A DNA stretch of 64,000 bases from Rhodoflexus caldus. Lineage in GTDB: Bacteria > Bacteroidota > Bacteroidia > Cytophagales > Thermoflexibacteraceae. The position numbers and the translations under genes are program-made. Under the pieces are notes generated by a model. It ran no database searches, was not told the origin of the DNA, and saw only the letters and a list, made by a program, of their open reading frames with translations. How positions within the stretch are numbered: the stretch's first letter is position 1; every line of letters starts with the position of its first letter. The stretch spans positions 1-64,000 of the forward strand of contig NZ_JAJPRF010000001.1 of assembly GCF_021206925.1 (NCBI RefSeq), in the 5' to 3' direction. Below are positions 23,447-32,681 of the stretch, in pieces.

Positions 23447-24495
23447 TTTCCGATATAAGTTATGCCAAAACCTTCTTTGGCGGTATCACATTCTGATATG
23501 GATTTAAAATGAAATGCTTGGATAGCATCTTGATACGTACCCTCTAAAATTTCAAAATAATACACCGAACCCGCAGGAACATATTTATTCATTTCTTTGG
23601 GTTGTGCATTTTTTACATCAAAGCCACCTAATGAAATAGGTTTGCCCAAAGCGGTAGTCAATAATTTTACTTTTAAGATGCTTTCAGGAAAAGTGCCTAT
23701 GAGCGTATTTTCGTCAATCCAATTGGGCAGCCAACCTTTTTTGAAAAGGGCGGGGGTTGTCAGACATACCCGAAAGATATTATTTTCTATTGTTTGCGGG
23801 TAGTCAATAAAACCATTTTCAGGAATTGCTACATTTTCCAATTCATAAGAAAAGGTCTTACCCTCACCGCCAATTTTTGAAATGTATTTTTCGGGCAGTT
23901 CTAAGTTTTCAAACAGAACTACAATCTTAACACCATCTTGCAAACGTAACATTTCCACCCTATACAGTCGCCCTTCTTCCGTTGCTCTGCTTGCCTTGTT
24001 TCGTGCAATGCCTACTTTAGGCTCTTTGAATAAAAATCCTTTCTCTTTCACAGAAAGTTGTCCGATGTGTTGCTTTGCTAAAATATTTGTAAAATTTGCT
24101 ATATTTGTCAATCCTTCTATTCCTTCTGATAAAGCATTGGCAACGAGCACCTTATCAGTTTTGCAAGAACTGTAAGTTGGTTTGTTTTCTAACTTCAAAA
24201 AAGCAAATGTGTTGGTGTCTTTTTCTTTCACCACATCCTTCGGGACAGGCAAATAAACATCACCGTCTATTTGAAGGTAAATACCTTTTATCTTGAAGTC
24301 TTTGGTAAGTTCGTCTAATGCTTGTTTTGTCAAATCAAGTTTGCCATTATATGCAAAAAACAAAGTCCTCAACGCCCCATAAATCACACTAGGCGAGGGC
24401 GGAAACACACTGTCAGCCCAAGACTCATCTCCCATATCAAAAGGTTTTCCGTCCCGAAAAAAGAAAGTATCCAAAGGATTGATGCGTATAATCAT
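23443..24495 (-). CDS. cmr3: Type III-B subunit Cmr3
   Basis: The 350-residue RAMP protein opens with the signature Cmr3 sequence MIIRINPLDTFFFRDGKPFD, then SWADSVFPPSPSVIYGALRT. Later elements are PKVGIARNKASRATEEGRLY and a C-terminal loop KEGFGITYIGK. Cmr3 (Cas5-like) holds the crRNA 5' tag and docks to Cas10 (Cmr2). It lies 5 bp downstream of cmr2 and overlaps the CARF gene by 4 bp, as expected for a tight operon. Length and motifs are normal. Confidence 0.95.
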   Translation of the reverse strand: MIIRINPLDTFFFRDGKPFDMGDESWADSVFPPSPSVIYGALRTLFFAYNGKLDLTKQALDELTKDFKIKGIYLQIDGDVYLPVPKDVVKEKDTNTFAFLKLENKPTYSSCKTDKVLVANALSEGIEGLTNIANFTNILAKQHIGQLSVKEKGFLFKEPKVGIARNKASRATEEGRLYRVEMLRLQDGVKIVVLFENLELPEKYISKIGGEGKTFSYELENVAIPENGFIDYPQTIENNIFRVCLTTPALFKKGWLPNWIDENTLIGTFPESILKVKLLTTALGKPISLGGFDVKNAQPKEMNKYVPAGSVYYFEILEGTYQDAIQAFHFKSISECDTAKEGFGITYIGK

Positions 24496-24500
24496 GTCGT

Positions 24501-26273
24501 TTATTGGTTTTTAAGTTCTTTGTTGATGAATTTGCTAATGTTGAGCAATTCCGAAAACTTGTGAAAGTGATAATCTACACTTGCCAATAACAAGTCTGCT
24601 TTGCCGCTTAGGTTTGCTACTTTTTTGGCTTTTGCTTCTCCCGTAAGGTTGCAACTTCTGCTCAAAAGCCTTTTCATTTCGGTTTTAAACATTTCTCGGT
24701 GTGTCAATTCAAGCATGCCTTTTTCATTTGGTATCAGTCTAAATTCTTCTTGAATGTTTTTTATCCAATTTGCCGAAAAATCATTTTGCAAACTTTCCGT
24801 AATCTCTTTGATACGAATTAAGTTTTCAACATTTTGCTCCCATGTCAATACAGTTTCGTGGCTTTCCCCCGAACGTTTGAGTACCGAAATCGCAAAAGCA
24901 TTTCTGCCACCACCTCCCTTTGCTACATCTTCTTTGGCTTTATGTTCCATTGCTTTGGCAGTTTTCAGCACAATATTCAAAGGTGTTTTGTAGTGGGCAA
25001 TGCAAATGCCTGCGGAAAAAGTAAAGTCCTCTTGTAAAGGATAAACTTTTTGCAGTTCTTGGTTTACCTCTGTATCAAACCTTTGTCTTAACTCTTGCAA
25101 TACAGCAAACAAATGATGTAAATTGACGAAACCCAAAAAGTCATCACCGCCTGCATAAACGGCTTGCCCATTATTATTTCTCTCATCTAAATACCCTTTT
25201 GCCCAATTTGCATACGTACCCAACAAAGAAGAAATTTTATTTTGGTAGGCTTGTAAATCGGCATTTTGGTCTTGCAATAATTCGCCTGAAAGCATTTTGC
25301 CCATTTTATCGCCATCAAAAACCAACAAAGCGTAGTAGTTCGTTTTGAGATACTTCTTTATTTTGTTGTGGTTTGCAATGATGTTGGGCAATTTGTCTAA
25401 ATATTTTTCCAAACCGTGATTTTCAAAATATTTTTGAGTTAGATTTTCCTCAAAAAGCAGTTGCTCATCAAAATCTTTGTCGCTAAAAAATTTTTTATAG
25501 CAAGCAAACACTATTTTGGCATCAGCATCTTTTTCATCTTTACTGTTTTCCAATTTATTGATGTCGTGCATCAAAGCAATTTTAGCCGTAGAAGGAAAAC
25601 CTCCACTGCCATAAAACCGCTTTGTCAGGCTTACGGCACTTAATCCTTCGCCTTTGGCTACTTTTACCTCGTCTGTGCCGCCTAATTCTACCGCACCGCT
25701 TTGTTTGTTCCATTTTGTTTCAGTCCAAAACTTGCTGTTTGTACCTTGTCCGAAAAACAAAGCATTCCTTTCGCCGTCCAAACTGCATTTTCTGCCTGAT
25801 TCGGGCATTTGCTTGAAAGTTCGTACATTTTTGATAGCCCCTAAGTTTCTTTCTATGTTTTGATAGGCGGTTTTGTAGGCTTCGTTTGTATCGTCAGCGA
25901 TAGGTTCAAAGACCCAAAAGATTTCCAAGTGGTTTTCTATCTGTGTATCAAAAGCACTTGGTTTGTTATGCTCTTTACCTGCATTTTTCAAAGCATTTTC
26001 GGATAATGCTTTGAACTTATCCCTTACGGCTTTCTCCACTTTTTCGCCTAAGCCTTTCAAGTCATCACAATTTGCAATTTTGCCCAAGAAACGATTGGGC
26101 TTAGAATTATTACTTACGTTTGGAAAAATGATGTTTGCTGCTCCAAAAGCATTTATTCCTGCCTCTGTCAATTCAGACAAAATCTTGCTCCCCGCCCACA
26201 AATCTTGTGTTTTGCGTGCCTGCGAGATAAAACTCTGGACAGGGGTAAGGGTGAATAGGAATAGGTGGGTCAT
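24501..26273 (-). CDS. cmr2: Type III-B Cas10 (Cmr2), HD-less with intact GGDD
   Basis: The 590-residue protein starts directly at the Cmr2 N-terminal domain (LTPVQSFISQARKTQDLWAG). There is no HD nuclease domain before it, so the usual ssDNase is missing. The first Palm has LLVFDGDKMGKM near 317. The second Palm carries YAGGDDFLGF with GGDD at 375-378, followed by FSAGICIAHYKTPLN and a D4-like helical end. The intact GGDD implies synthesis of cyclic oligoadenylate when target RNA is bound. Killing would then depend on the two CARF nucleases of the operon. It overlaps neither neighbour but lies 2 bp from cmr1 and 5 bp from cmr3. Confidence 0.95.
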   Translation of the reverse strand: MTHLFLFTLTPVQSFISQARKTQDLWAGSKILSELTEAGINAFGAANIIFPNVSNNSKPNRFLGKIANCDDLKGLGEKVEKAVRDKFKALSENALKNAGKEHNKPSAFDTQIENHLEIFWVFEPIADDTNEAYKTAYQNIERNLGAIKNVRTFKQMPESGRKCSLDGERNALFFGQGTNSKFWTETKWNKQSGAVELGGTDEVKVAKGEGLSAVSLTKRFYGSGGFPSTAKIALMHDINKLENSKDEKDADAKIVFACYKKFFSDKDFDEQLLFEENLTQKYFENHGLEKYLDKLPNIIANHNKIKKYLKTNYYALLVFDGDKMGKMLSGELLQDQNADLQAYQNKISSLLGTYANWAKGYLDERNNNGQAVYAGGDDFLGFVNLHHLFAVLQELRQRFDTEVNQELQKVYPLQEDFTFSAGICIAHYKTPLNIVLKTAKAMEHKAKEDVAKGGGGRNAFAISVLKRSGESHETVLTWEQNVENLIRIKEITESLQNDFSANWIKNIQEEFRLIPNEKGMLELTHREMFKTEMKRLLSRSCNLTGEAKAKKVANLSGKADLLLASVDYHFHKFSELLNISKFINKELKNQ

Positions 26274-26275
26274 AG

Positions 26276-27259
26276 TTACACAAGATTTAATTTTTCTTGA
26301 AGTTTTTCATTGAATTTTTGAGTGGCGGCATCATATGCTTCTTGAACAGAACCTAAATTCTGTATTTCTCTACCATTTCTATCTTTATATTCTTGTAAAT
26401 ACTTATATGGCAAAAAAAGTATTTTCCCTTGATAAGGTTTTTGTGTATTGTTAGTTTTATGCAAACTCAAAAAATATGGCTTAGTGTGCCTTTCAAGCTG
26501 TTTTAATGGAGGCGTTGAGCCTTGCATTGGTAAAGCAATGTATTGTTTTTCACTTTGCTTTAAAGAACTTTTAGCGTGATGATAAGCAACTGCAATCTCT
26601 GATAAAGCCTCGTAAGGACTAGTAAACTCTTTTCCTTTATATAATTTGCTGAATTTTGAAAAGGAGGTATAACTTTTCAAATCTCCTTTAAACAGTTCTT
26701 TTACTTCAATGTCATTAAATCCATTATAATTAATGGAAATAGAACCCAAGCCGTTACGGCTTTTAGCACCCAATCCGCCAAAATAAGAAAAAACAAAGAG
26801 TGTTTTTAAAATTTCTTCTTGTAAATTCTCAGGAAAACTTAATACTAAGTCAAATTCTTTTTGGCTACGTAGATACTCTCGGTTGAAACTTTTTTGTGGG
26901 TCAAAATTTTCAATTCCATAAGCCAAATAATCAATAGCGTGCATTGTACCAAGACCCACATTTACAGAATATCCTTTGGGCAAAAAATCTTTTTGTTTAG
27001 TGTTTTCATTTGTCAGACGTCGTTTTCCAATTCTCATAATCACCTTACTCCTCTGAGCAGGCTCGGTTCCGCCAAAAATCTCACTTTCTTTTTTCTTTAA
27101 TTCTTCAAGGCTTAAATGCCCATTCATAGCTCTCCACCAAAAGCGTAATGCACCTTTGATGCTGGGCGGTCTCAATTCAGGTGTGCTGGCATCTGCTCCC
27201 GAAAGGAACATCGGTGTAATGGTTTCGCATGTAAAAGTTATCGTTTTCATATAGCTCAT
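26276..27259 (-). CDS. cmr1: Type III-B subunit Cmr1
   Basis: The 327-residue RAMP protein has the Cmr1 opening FTCETITPMFLSGADASTPE, then LRPPSIKGALRFWWRAMNG and FGGTEPAQRSKV, and the glycine-rich loop FGGLGAKSRNGLGSI. Cmr1 caps the 3' end of the crRNA in the Cmr complex. Two starts are possible three codons apart (MSYMKTITF); the upstream one is given. The gene is 53 bp downstream of cas6 and 2 bp upstream of cmr2. Confidence 0.95.
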   Translation of the reverse strand: MSYMKTITFTCETITPMFLSGADASTPELRPPSIKGALRFWWRAMNGHLSLEELKKKESEIFGGTEPAQRSKVIMRIGKRRLTNENTKQKDFLPKGYSVNVGLGTMHAIDYLAYGIENFDPQKSFNREYLRSQKEFDLVLSFPENLQEEILKTLFVFSYFGGLGAKSRNGLGSISINYNGFNDIEVKELFKGDLKSYTSFSKFSKLYKGKEFTSPYEALSEIAVAYHHAKSSLKQSEKQYIALPMQGSTPPLKQLERHTKPYFLSLHKTNNTQKPYQGKILFLPYKYLQEYKDRNGREIQNLGSVQEAYDAATQKFNEKLQEKLNLV

Positions 27260-27312
27260 GTCGTGGTTTCAATGGTGGATTGTTACTTACTTCCCTTCCC
27301 AACAAAAGGTAC

Positions 27313-28005
27313 CTACTCTTTTTTGCGTGCCTGAGTAACAACGCCGTAGCCGATGCTCACGTGTCGCCCTAAGCCGATGAGGTTGGGCAGCGATACGTTG
27401 GTTTCAAAGGTAGCATCGAAGGCAAGCAGGCGGGCATCGCGGATGGTGTGGCGCACAGGCTCGCTCAGGTGCAGCAAACGGCACACCACGGGGCGTTCTT
27501 CTTTGGGCGGCAGTTGCCATGCCACGCCTTTGGCAAATGCCATGATTTGCCCGCGCAAAACAGCTTCTAACAGTTCGCGGCGCTCGGCGTCGGTGGTTTT
27601 GCTGCGGTAGGCGGCATAGCTTTCCGAACTGAAAGGCAGCCAGCGGCGAATCTGAAAGCGGATGGGCGCATCCCAGATTTGCAAGGGGTGTTTGCGGGCA
27701 TCCAAGCGCTCGATAGACATTTCTACGTATCGCCTGCCGATGCGCAAGTCGTACGGTCTGCCGGCTTGGAACAAGTGGCTGATGGCTTGCGTACCTTCAC
27801 CTATACAAACGATGCTCGGTTTGCCGCCGATTTGCTTGTATTGAATCAACGGGTAGGCATAGCGGAAACCGTCTTCGGTGTGGTTGTGGAATAAGGTGTG
27901 TTCGTAGCCTGCGGTTTGAGCGACTGCACCGCGAAACATTGGGATATCGCGCCCGTCAATGGGGGCATTGAAGCTGATGCGCAAATAGGGAAGAGCGAGT
28001 AACAT
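27313..28005 (-). CDS. cas6: Cas6 pre-crRNA endoribonuclease (Cas6b-like)
   Basis: The 230-residue protein reads LPYLRISFNAPIDGRDIPMF, then FRYAYPLIQYKQIGGKPSIV, and ends in the glycine-rich RNA-binding loop LIGLGRHVSIGYGVV. This matches the Bacteroidota Cas6 type (Cas6b N- and C-terminal domains). It should cut each repeat 8 nt before its 3' end, which leaves the ATTGCGAC tag seen in the array. A catalytic His cannot be assigned with certainty; several are present near the N-terminus (HTLFHNHTEDG). It is the first gene of the cmr operon, so the operon promoter should lie in 28006-28520. Confidence 0.9.
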   Translation of the reverse strand: MLLALPYLRISFNAPIDGRDIPMFRGAVAQTAGYEHTLFHNHTEDGFRYAYPLIQYKQIGGKPSIVCIGEGTQAISHLFQAGRPYDLRIGRRYVEMSIERLDARKHPLQIWDAPIRFQIRRWLPFSSESYAAYRSKTTDAERRELLEAVLRGQIMAFAKGVAWQLPPKEERPVVCRLLHLSEPVRHTIRDARLLAFDATFETNVSLPNLIGLGRHVSIGYGVVTQARKKE

Positions 28006-28520
28006 AGGTTGTTTTTAGGTTTAATGCCGTTACCCGCCAAAGGTTCCGCCTGAAAGGCCAAAAATCTTTTGTAACGTGTAACAATTTTGCAGTGCCTCAA
28101 AATAGTAAGAGGATTAATCGTGAGCAAGTGTTATGTGAATATTTTTTTATGCTTGTATGTTTGGCAGGTCATACTTATCGCTGTGCATGAATTTTTTTAT
28201 ACTGTATAGGTTTTTTGTGCCGATAAATCCCCGATATGCGTTCGTAGATGAAGAAATCAAATAGGTAAACAGATTTTATCTGCACATATGTAGATTGATA
28301 CACTTAAAAATGTATATTACTCTGTTACAAAACACGCATAGTGATAACTTTTTTAGTTGTATGCTTTGTGGCAGTGGTTGCGATGTTGCCCAATGCCAAA
28401 ACAAGAAGCAGTTAAACAGTAGAGTGCGGCAAGCAGGCAGCAGACATGCACTTGCGCAGATGTTGTTGTAAACCCGCTTTTTTATGGCGTATCTTTAAGC
28501 CATTCATTACCACAAACCAC
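28006..28520. other. Intergenic region between divergent cas6 and S9 peptidase genes
   Basis: This 515-bp, AT-rich stretch separates two divergent genes and must hold both promoters. I see no gene, no clear TAnnTTTG box and no strong hairpin. It marks the right border of the defence island. Confidence 0.6.
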
Positions 28521-30827
28521 ATGAAAGCAAAACTTACCTTTTTGTTGCTGTGGGTGGCGGCAGTAGCGGCGGCGCAAAGCCCGCAACTGAGCGTCTCCTA
28601 CATCATGCGCGACCCCAAATGGATAGGCATTTCGCCCGAAAATATCCGCTGGGCTGATGACGGCAAAACGCTTTACTTTGATTGGAGCGATGATAAAAGC
28701 CTGCACGCTGCCGACCCTGTAACGGGCAAATGGCGCAAAGTGCCTTTGGAAGAGGAGTGCAATCTTGCATTTGGCGGGCAGTACAATGCCGCCCGTACCC
28801 GCCGCGTGTATGCCAAAGACGGCGATATTTTCATCAAAGACATGACTTCGGGCGCGGTTACGCAACTCACCCAAACCGTTGAAACCGAATCCGTGCCCCG
28901 CCTGAGTGCCGAAGGCGACCGCGTATTTTTCCAACAAGGCTTGAATCTGTTTGCCATACATCTCAAATCGGGGCGATTGGAGCAACTCACCGACTTCCGA
29001 CGCGGCAACAAACCCGCCGAAACTAAAAAAACTGAGCAGGCACTTTGGTTGGAAGCCGACCAGCAGCGGCTGTTTGAGGTACTGCGGGAGCGCAAAGCCG
29101 CCGAGGATGCCCGCAAAGCACGTCAGGAGCTACTGCGCCCCATTCGCCCGAAGGAGTACTATTTTCAGGAAAAGCAGTTGGATAACTTCACCGTCAGCCC
29201 CGACGGCAACTTTGTGCTGTTCCGCGTAGGCACGCGCCCTGCCGGCAGCAAACCCTCCGCCGTACCGGACTATATGGCAGCATCGGGCTATACGGAAAAC
29301 CTCAATGCGCGCCCCAAAGTCGGCGACCAACTGCCCACCTACGAAATTGCGCTCTACGACCGACGCCGCGATACGCTGCTCTACCTTTCCACCGCCCAAC
29401 TGCCGGGCATTGACGAGCCGCCCGCCTACCTTGCCAACCCGCAGAAAAAGAAGCGCGAACTTACCCCGCTGGGGATGCAGTGGAGCGAAAACAGCCGCTA
29501 TGCCCTGCTTGTGCTGCGTGCGCAAGACAACAAAGACCTTTGGATAACCGTTTTAGACCCGCAAACCGCCGCGCTGAAAACCATTGACCGCCAACACGAT
29601 GACGCATGGATTGCCGGACCGGGCATCGGCTTCAACAACGGATGGATTGACAACCGCACCGTTTGGTTTCAATCCGAAGAAACGGGCTGGTCGCACCTCT
29701 ACACCGCCGATGTGGAAACAGGCACAAAAAAAGCGCTGACCTCGGGCAAATATGAAGTTCGCTTTGCCCAACTCAGCCGCGACAAAAAACATTTTTACAT
29801 CGCCACGAGCGAGGTGCACCCGGGCGAAGACCATTTGTACAGAATTCCCGTAGCGGGCGGCGCTATGCAGCGGCTCACCTTCCTAACAGGCGGCAACGAG
29901 TTTGCCATTTCGCCCGACGAGCGGTTTATTGCCATTCGTCATTCGTACAGCAACCGCCCTTGGGAACTGTACGTAATGGAAAACAAACCCAATGCCGTGC
30001 CGCGTCAAATTACGCAGTCGCAATCGGAGGAATTTAAGAAGTATGCTTGGCGCGAACCCGAAGTGCTGACCTTCAAAGCATCGGACGGTGCGGATGTGTA
30101 CGCGCGACTCTATCAGCCCAAAGCGGACGTTAAAAACGGTGCTGCCGTAATTTTCGTACACGGCGCGGGCTATCTGCAAAATGCCCATAAGCGTTGGAGT
30201 ACCTACTTTCGCGAGTACATGTTCCACAACCTGCTGGCAGACAAGGGCTACACCGTTTTAGACATTGACTACCGCGGCAGCGCAGGCTACGGACGCGATT
30301 GGCGCACGGGCATTTACCGACACATGGGCGGCAAAGACCTCAGCGACCACGTGGACGGGGCAAAATTCCTTACCGAAAAATACGGCATAGACCCGCAGCG
30401 CATCGGTATTTACGGCGGCAGTTATGGCGGATTTATCACCCTGATGGCAATGTTCACCACACCCGATGTGTTTGCGGCAGGTGCGGCGCTTCGCCCTGTT
30501 ACGCATTGGGCGCACTACAACCACGGCTACACGAGCAACATCCTGAACACGCCCGTGCTGGATAGTGCCGCTTATGCCAAAAGTTCACCGATTTACCACG
30601 CCGAAGGGCTGAAAGGCTCATTGCTCATCTGCCACGGCATGGTGGATGTAAATGTACATTTTCAGGATGTCGTACTGCTGGCGCAACGTCTCATTGAATT
30701 GGAAAAAGACAATTGGGAAGTAGCGATTTATCCCGTAGAAGACCACGGTTTTGTAGAGCCGAGCAGTTGGACGGACGAATACAAGCGAATCCTGAAACTG
30801 TTTGACGAGAAGCTACTCAAACGGTAG
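28521..30827 (+). CDS. Secreted S9 family (DPP IV/prolyl oligopeptidase-like) peptidase
   Basis: From the chosen start at 28521 the protein has 768 residues with a signal peptide (MKAKLTFLLLWVAAVAAAQ), so it should act in the periplasm or outside. An N-terminal beta-propeller (repeats such as TVSPDGNFVLFRVGTR, WSENSRYALLVL) precedes an alpha/beta-hydrolase domain. Catalytic Ser lies in IYGGSYGGFITLM, Asp in HGMVDVNVHF and His in VEDHGFVEP. Such enzymes release dipeptides or short peptides from polypeptides. An in-frame ATG at 28446 exists but would place 25 unlikely residues before the signal peptide. Gene and function class are firm; the exact substrate is not. Confidence 0.92.
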   Translation: MKAKLTFLLLWVAAVAAAQSPQLSVSYIMRDPKWIGISPENIRWADDGKTLYFDWSDDKSLHAADPVTGKWRKVPLEEECNLAFGGQYNAARTRRVYAKDGDIFIKDMTSGAVTQLTQTVETESVPRLSAEGDRVFFQQGLNLFAIHLKSGRLEQLTDFRRGNKPAETKKTEQALWLEADQQRLFEVLRERKAAEDARKARQELLRPIRPKEYYFQEKQLDNFTVSPDGNFVLFRVGTRPAGSKPSAVPDYMAASGYTENLNARPKVGDQLPTYEIALYDRRRDTLLYLSTAQLPGIDEPPAYLANPQKKKRELTPLGMQWSENSRYALLVLRAQDNKDLWITVLDPQTAALKTIDRQHDDAWIAGPGIGFNNGWIDNRTVWFQSEETGWSHLYTADVETGTKKALTSGKYEVRFAQLSRDKKHFYIATSEVHPGEDHLYRIPVAGGAMQRLTFLTGGNEFAISPDERFIAIRHSYSNRPWELYVMENKPNAVPRQITQSQSEEFKKYAWREPEVLTFKASDGADVYARLYQPKADVKNGAAVIFVHGAGYLQNAHKRWSTYFREYMFHNLLADKGYTVLDIDYRGSAGYGRDWRTGIYRHMGGKDLSDHVDGAKFLTEKYGIDPQRIGIYGGSYGGFITLMAMFTTPDVFAAGAALRPVTHWAHYNHGYTSNILNTPVLDSAAYAKSSPIYHAEGLKGSLLICHGMVDVNVHFQDVVLLAQRLIELEKDNWEVAIYPVEDHGFVEPSSWTDEYKRILKLFDEKLLKR

Positions 30828-30832
30828 CCGCA

Positions 30833-31846
30833 CTAACGGAACAACTGTTTCAGGCTGACTTTTAGCACTTCGCCCATATTTTTACATTTGAGGAACTCGT
30901 CGCGCTTGTAATGGCGGGCGAGTTCTTCTTTAAGTTGGTCAACATTTTCCTGCGGGGCAATGGTATCCTGCAACATTACTTCCATTACGTCTTTGAGTAC
31001 ATAGCGCGAAGTGCGCAAGCGGTTTGCCATCAGCGAGCGCTCTTCCAATTGATACTGCCGCACGCTTTCAGGCGTCAGCACATCGTAGCCCAATTCAATA
31101 ATCGGGTTGTTTTGTTTGAAATATTGCGGCAGGTAAATGGATTTGCGCCCTTCATAGCTTTGCTGGTCAAAGTCAATGGCGCGGATGCGGTAGTGCATTT
31201 CCTCAAAGTCGGGCGTGGTGTCAATCACAAAGTTGCTGGAGTGCATATCGCCCAGCAGGCGCACAAAACAGCGCTCATTGAACTTGACAAACTCTTTGGC
31301 CAAGCGAATTTTATTGACATCCGACAAATGCGTGCGGATAAATTGGTCGGCAGGGATGCCCAAAATGTGTTCTTCTATGAGCGTATCCTTGTGCAACAGA
31401 TAGCGTACCCGATTGGGAGAAAGGATATCTTCCAGTTCCATTCCGTAAATGCGCGAAGCATCCGCAACTTTTACGTAAAAATAATCAAAATTATCATTGA
31501 CTTTATTGACTATTCGCACGCGAAAGGGCTTGGTATTGCCATAGGTGCAAAGGTCTATGCGGTCTATGTAGAGGTGGTCTATTACCGAGAGGTTGCCTGC
31601 AATTTTTAGGTGCGCATAAATTTGTCGCAGGCTGGTAAAAATATATTCTTGGTCGCTTTCCGAGTAATAAACGCTTACCCACAGCGTATCGTTTCCTTGG
31701 CGGTCGTAGAGAGTGGTTGCACCGATAAACCGACACAAGTCCTGATATTGCAACGGAATAGCGATTTCCTTGCCGTATTTGTGCAGCAATCGGCGGAGTT
31801 TGTCCCCTACTTTGTAGGGTACTTTCTTTTTGCTGATAATCGCCAT
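30833..31846 (-). CDS. Conserved protein with kinase-like catalytic motifs
   Basis: The 337-residue protein has no signal peptide. It carries FVRLLGDMHSSNFVID (about residues 193-208) and, some 18 residues later, IRAIDFDQQSYEG. This spacing and form (HxxN, then DFD) resemble the catalytic and metal-binding loops of protein-kinase-like or aminoglycoside-phosphotransferase folds. A glycine-rich loop is not obvious. A distant kinase fold is my inference; I do not recognise a named family. It is convergent with the S9 peptidase gene (5 bp between the ends). Confidence 0.7.
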   Translation of the reverse strand: MAIISKKKVPYKVGDKLRRLLHKYGKEIAIPLQYQDLCRFIGATTLYDRQGNDTLWVSVYYSESDQEYIFTSLRQIYAHLKIAGNLSVIDHLYIDRIDLCTYGNTKPFRVRIVNKVNDNFDYFYVKVADASRIYGMELEDILSPNRVRYLLHKDTLIEEHILGIPADQFIRTHLSDVNKIRLAKEFVKFNERCFVRLLGDMHSSNFVIDTTPDFEEMHYRIRAIDFDQQSYEGRKSIYLPQYFKQNNPIIELGYDVLTPESVRQYQLEERSLMANRLRTSRYVLKDVMEVMLQDTIAPQENVDQLKEELARHYKRDEFLKCKNMGEVLKVSLKQLFR

Positions 31847-31972
31847 AGCAGGAGGGGGTTATTGCAAAGTGTATTGCCAATGAAAGTTGGTTGCATTCAA
31901 TAGACAATCGGTAGCGGCTGTTAGTTCATTTCCCAAACGCCATAAGCCAAATTTAAGCAATGCACATAAAAA

Positions 31973-32003
31973 AACCCGACAGGTTTCGGAAATCTGTCGG
32001 GTT
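31973..32003. terminator. Intrinsic terminator downstream of adk
   Basis: AACCCGACAG at 31973-31982 pairs perfectly with CTGTCGGGTT at 31994-32003. A-rich sequence on the left gives the U-tract for the leftward adk transcript. Confidence 0.85.
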
Positions 32004-32023
32004 TTGGATGCGGGCAGAAAGTA

Positions 32024-32599
32024 TTATGCCCAACCGTCAATCACGCGGCATAGGTTGGCAAAAATTTCTTCGATTTCGCCAATACCGTTGATAGAGGTAA
32101 ACTTGCCTTGTGCGGCGTAGAAATCGGCAACAGGGCGGGTTTTGGTGTTGTATTCCTGTACGCGCTTTTGCACGAGCTCTTCGTTTTGGTCGTCGGGGCG
32201 GCCCGAGGTTTGCCCGCGCAGCAGGAGGCGTTTAACAAGTTCGGCTTCGTTTACTTCCAGCGCAATCATGCCCGAAATGGCTAAACCGTTTTCCTGCAAC
32301 ATTTTGTCGAGCGCTTCGGCTTGTGCTACCGTGCGCGGGAAGCCGTCGAAGATAAAGCCTTTAGCACTGCGGTTATCCTGAATTTTATTGCGAATCATGC
32401 CAATAACCACCTCATCGGGTACGAGTATGCCTTGATCCATCAGCTTTTTGGCAGATAGCCCAAGCTCGGTTTGTGCGGCAATTTCGGCACGCAATAAATC
32501 ACCCGTAGAGAGGTGAATCAGTTGGTATTTTTCTATGAGTTTTTGGCTTTGTGTGCCTTTGCCGGCACCCGGAGGGCCAAACAGTACCAGATTAATCAT
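32024..32599 (-). CDS. adk: Adenylate kinase
   Basis: The 191-residue protein has the P-loop LFGPPGAGKGTQSQKL at the N-terminus, the AMP-binding region HLSTGDLLRAEIA, the GFIFDGFPRTVAQAEAL signature and the LID arginines (RGQTSGRPDDQNEE). It is a short-LID form without zinc cysteines. It interconverts ATP + AMP and 2 ADP in the cytoplasm. It is followed by a terminator at 31973-32003. Confidence 0.97.
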   Translation of the reverse strand: MINLVLFGPPGAGKGTQSQKLIEKYQLIHLSTGDLLRAEIAAQTELGLSAKKLMDQGILVPDEVVIGMIRNKIQDNRSAKGFIFDGFPRTVAQAEALDKMLQENGLAISGMIALEVNEAELVKRLLLRGQTSGRPDDQNEELVQKRVQEYNTKTRPVADFYAAQGKFTSINGIGEIEEIFANLCRVIDGWA

Positions 32600-32681
32600 G
32601 TGAAAGGTTTGTATTTATTTGCCAAAGGTTGATTTACAATTTGTTCATATAGCACAAAGGAAAGGAGCAATCGGTAAAAAA

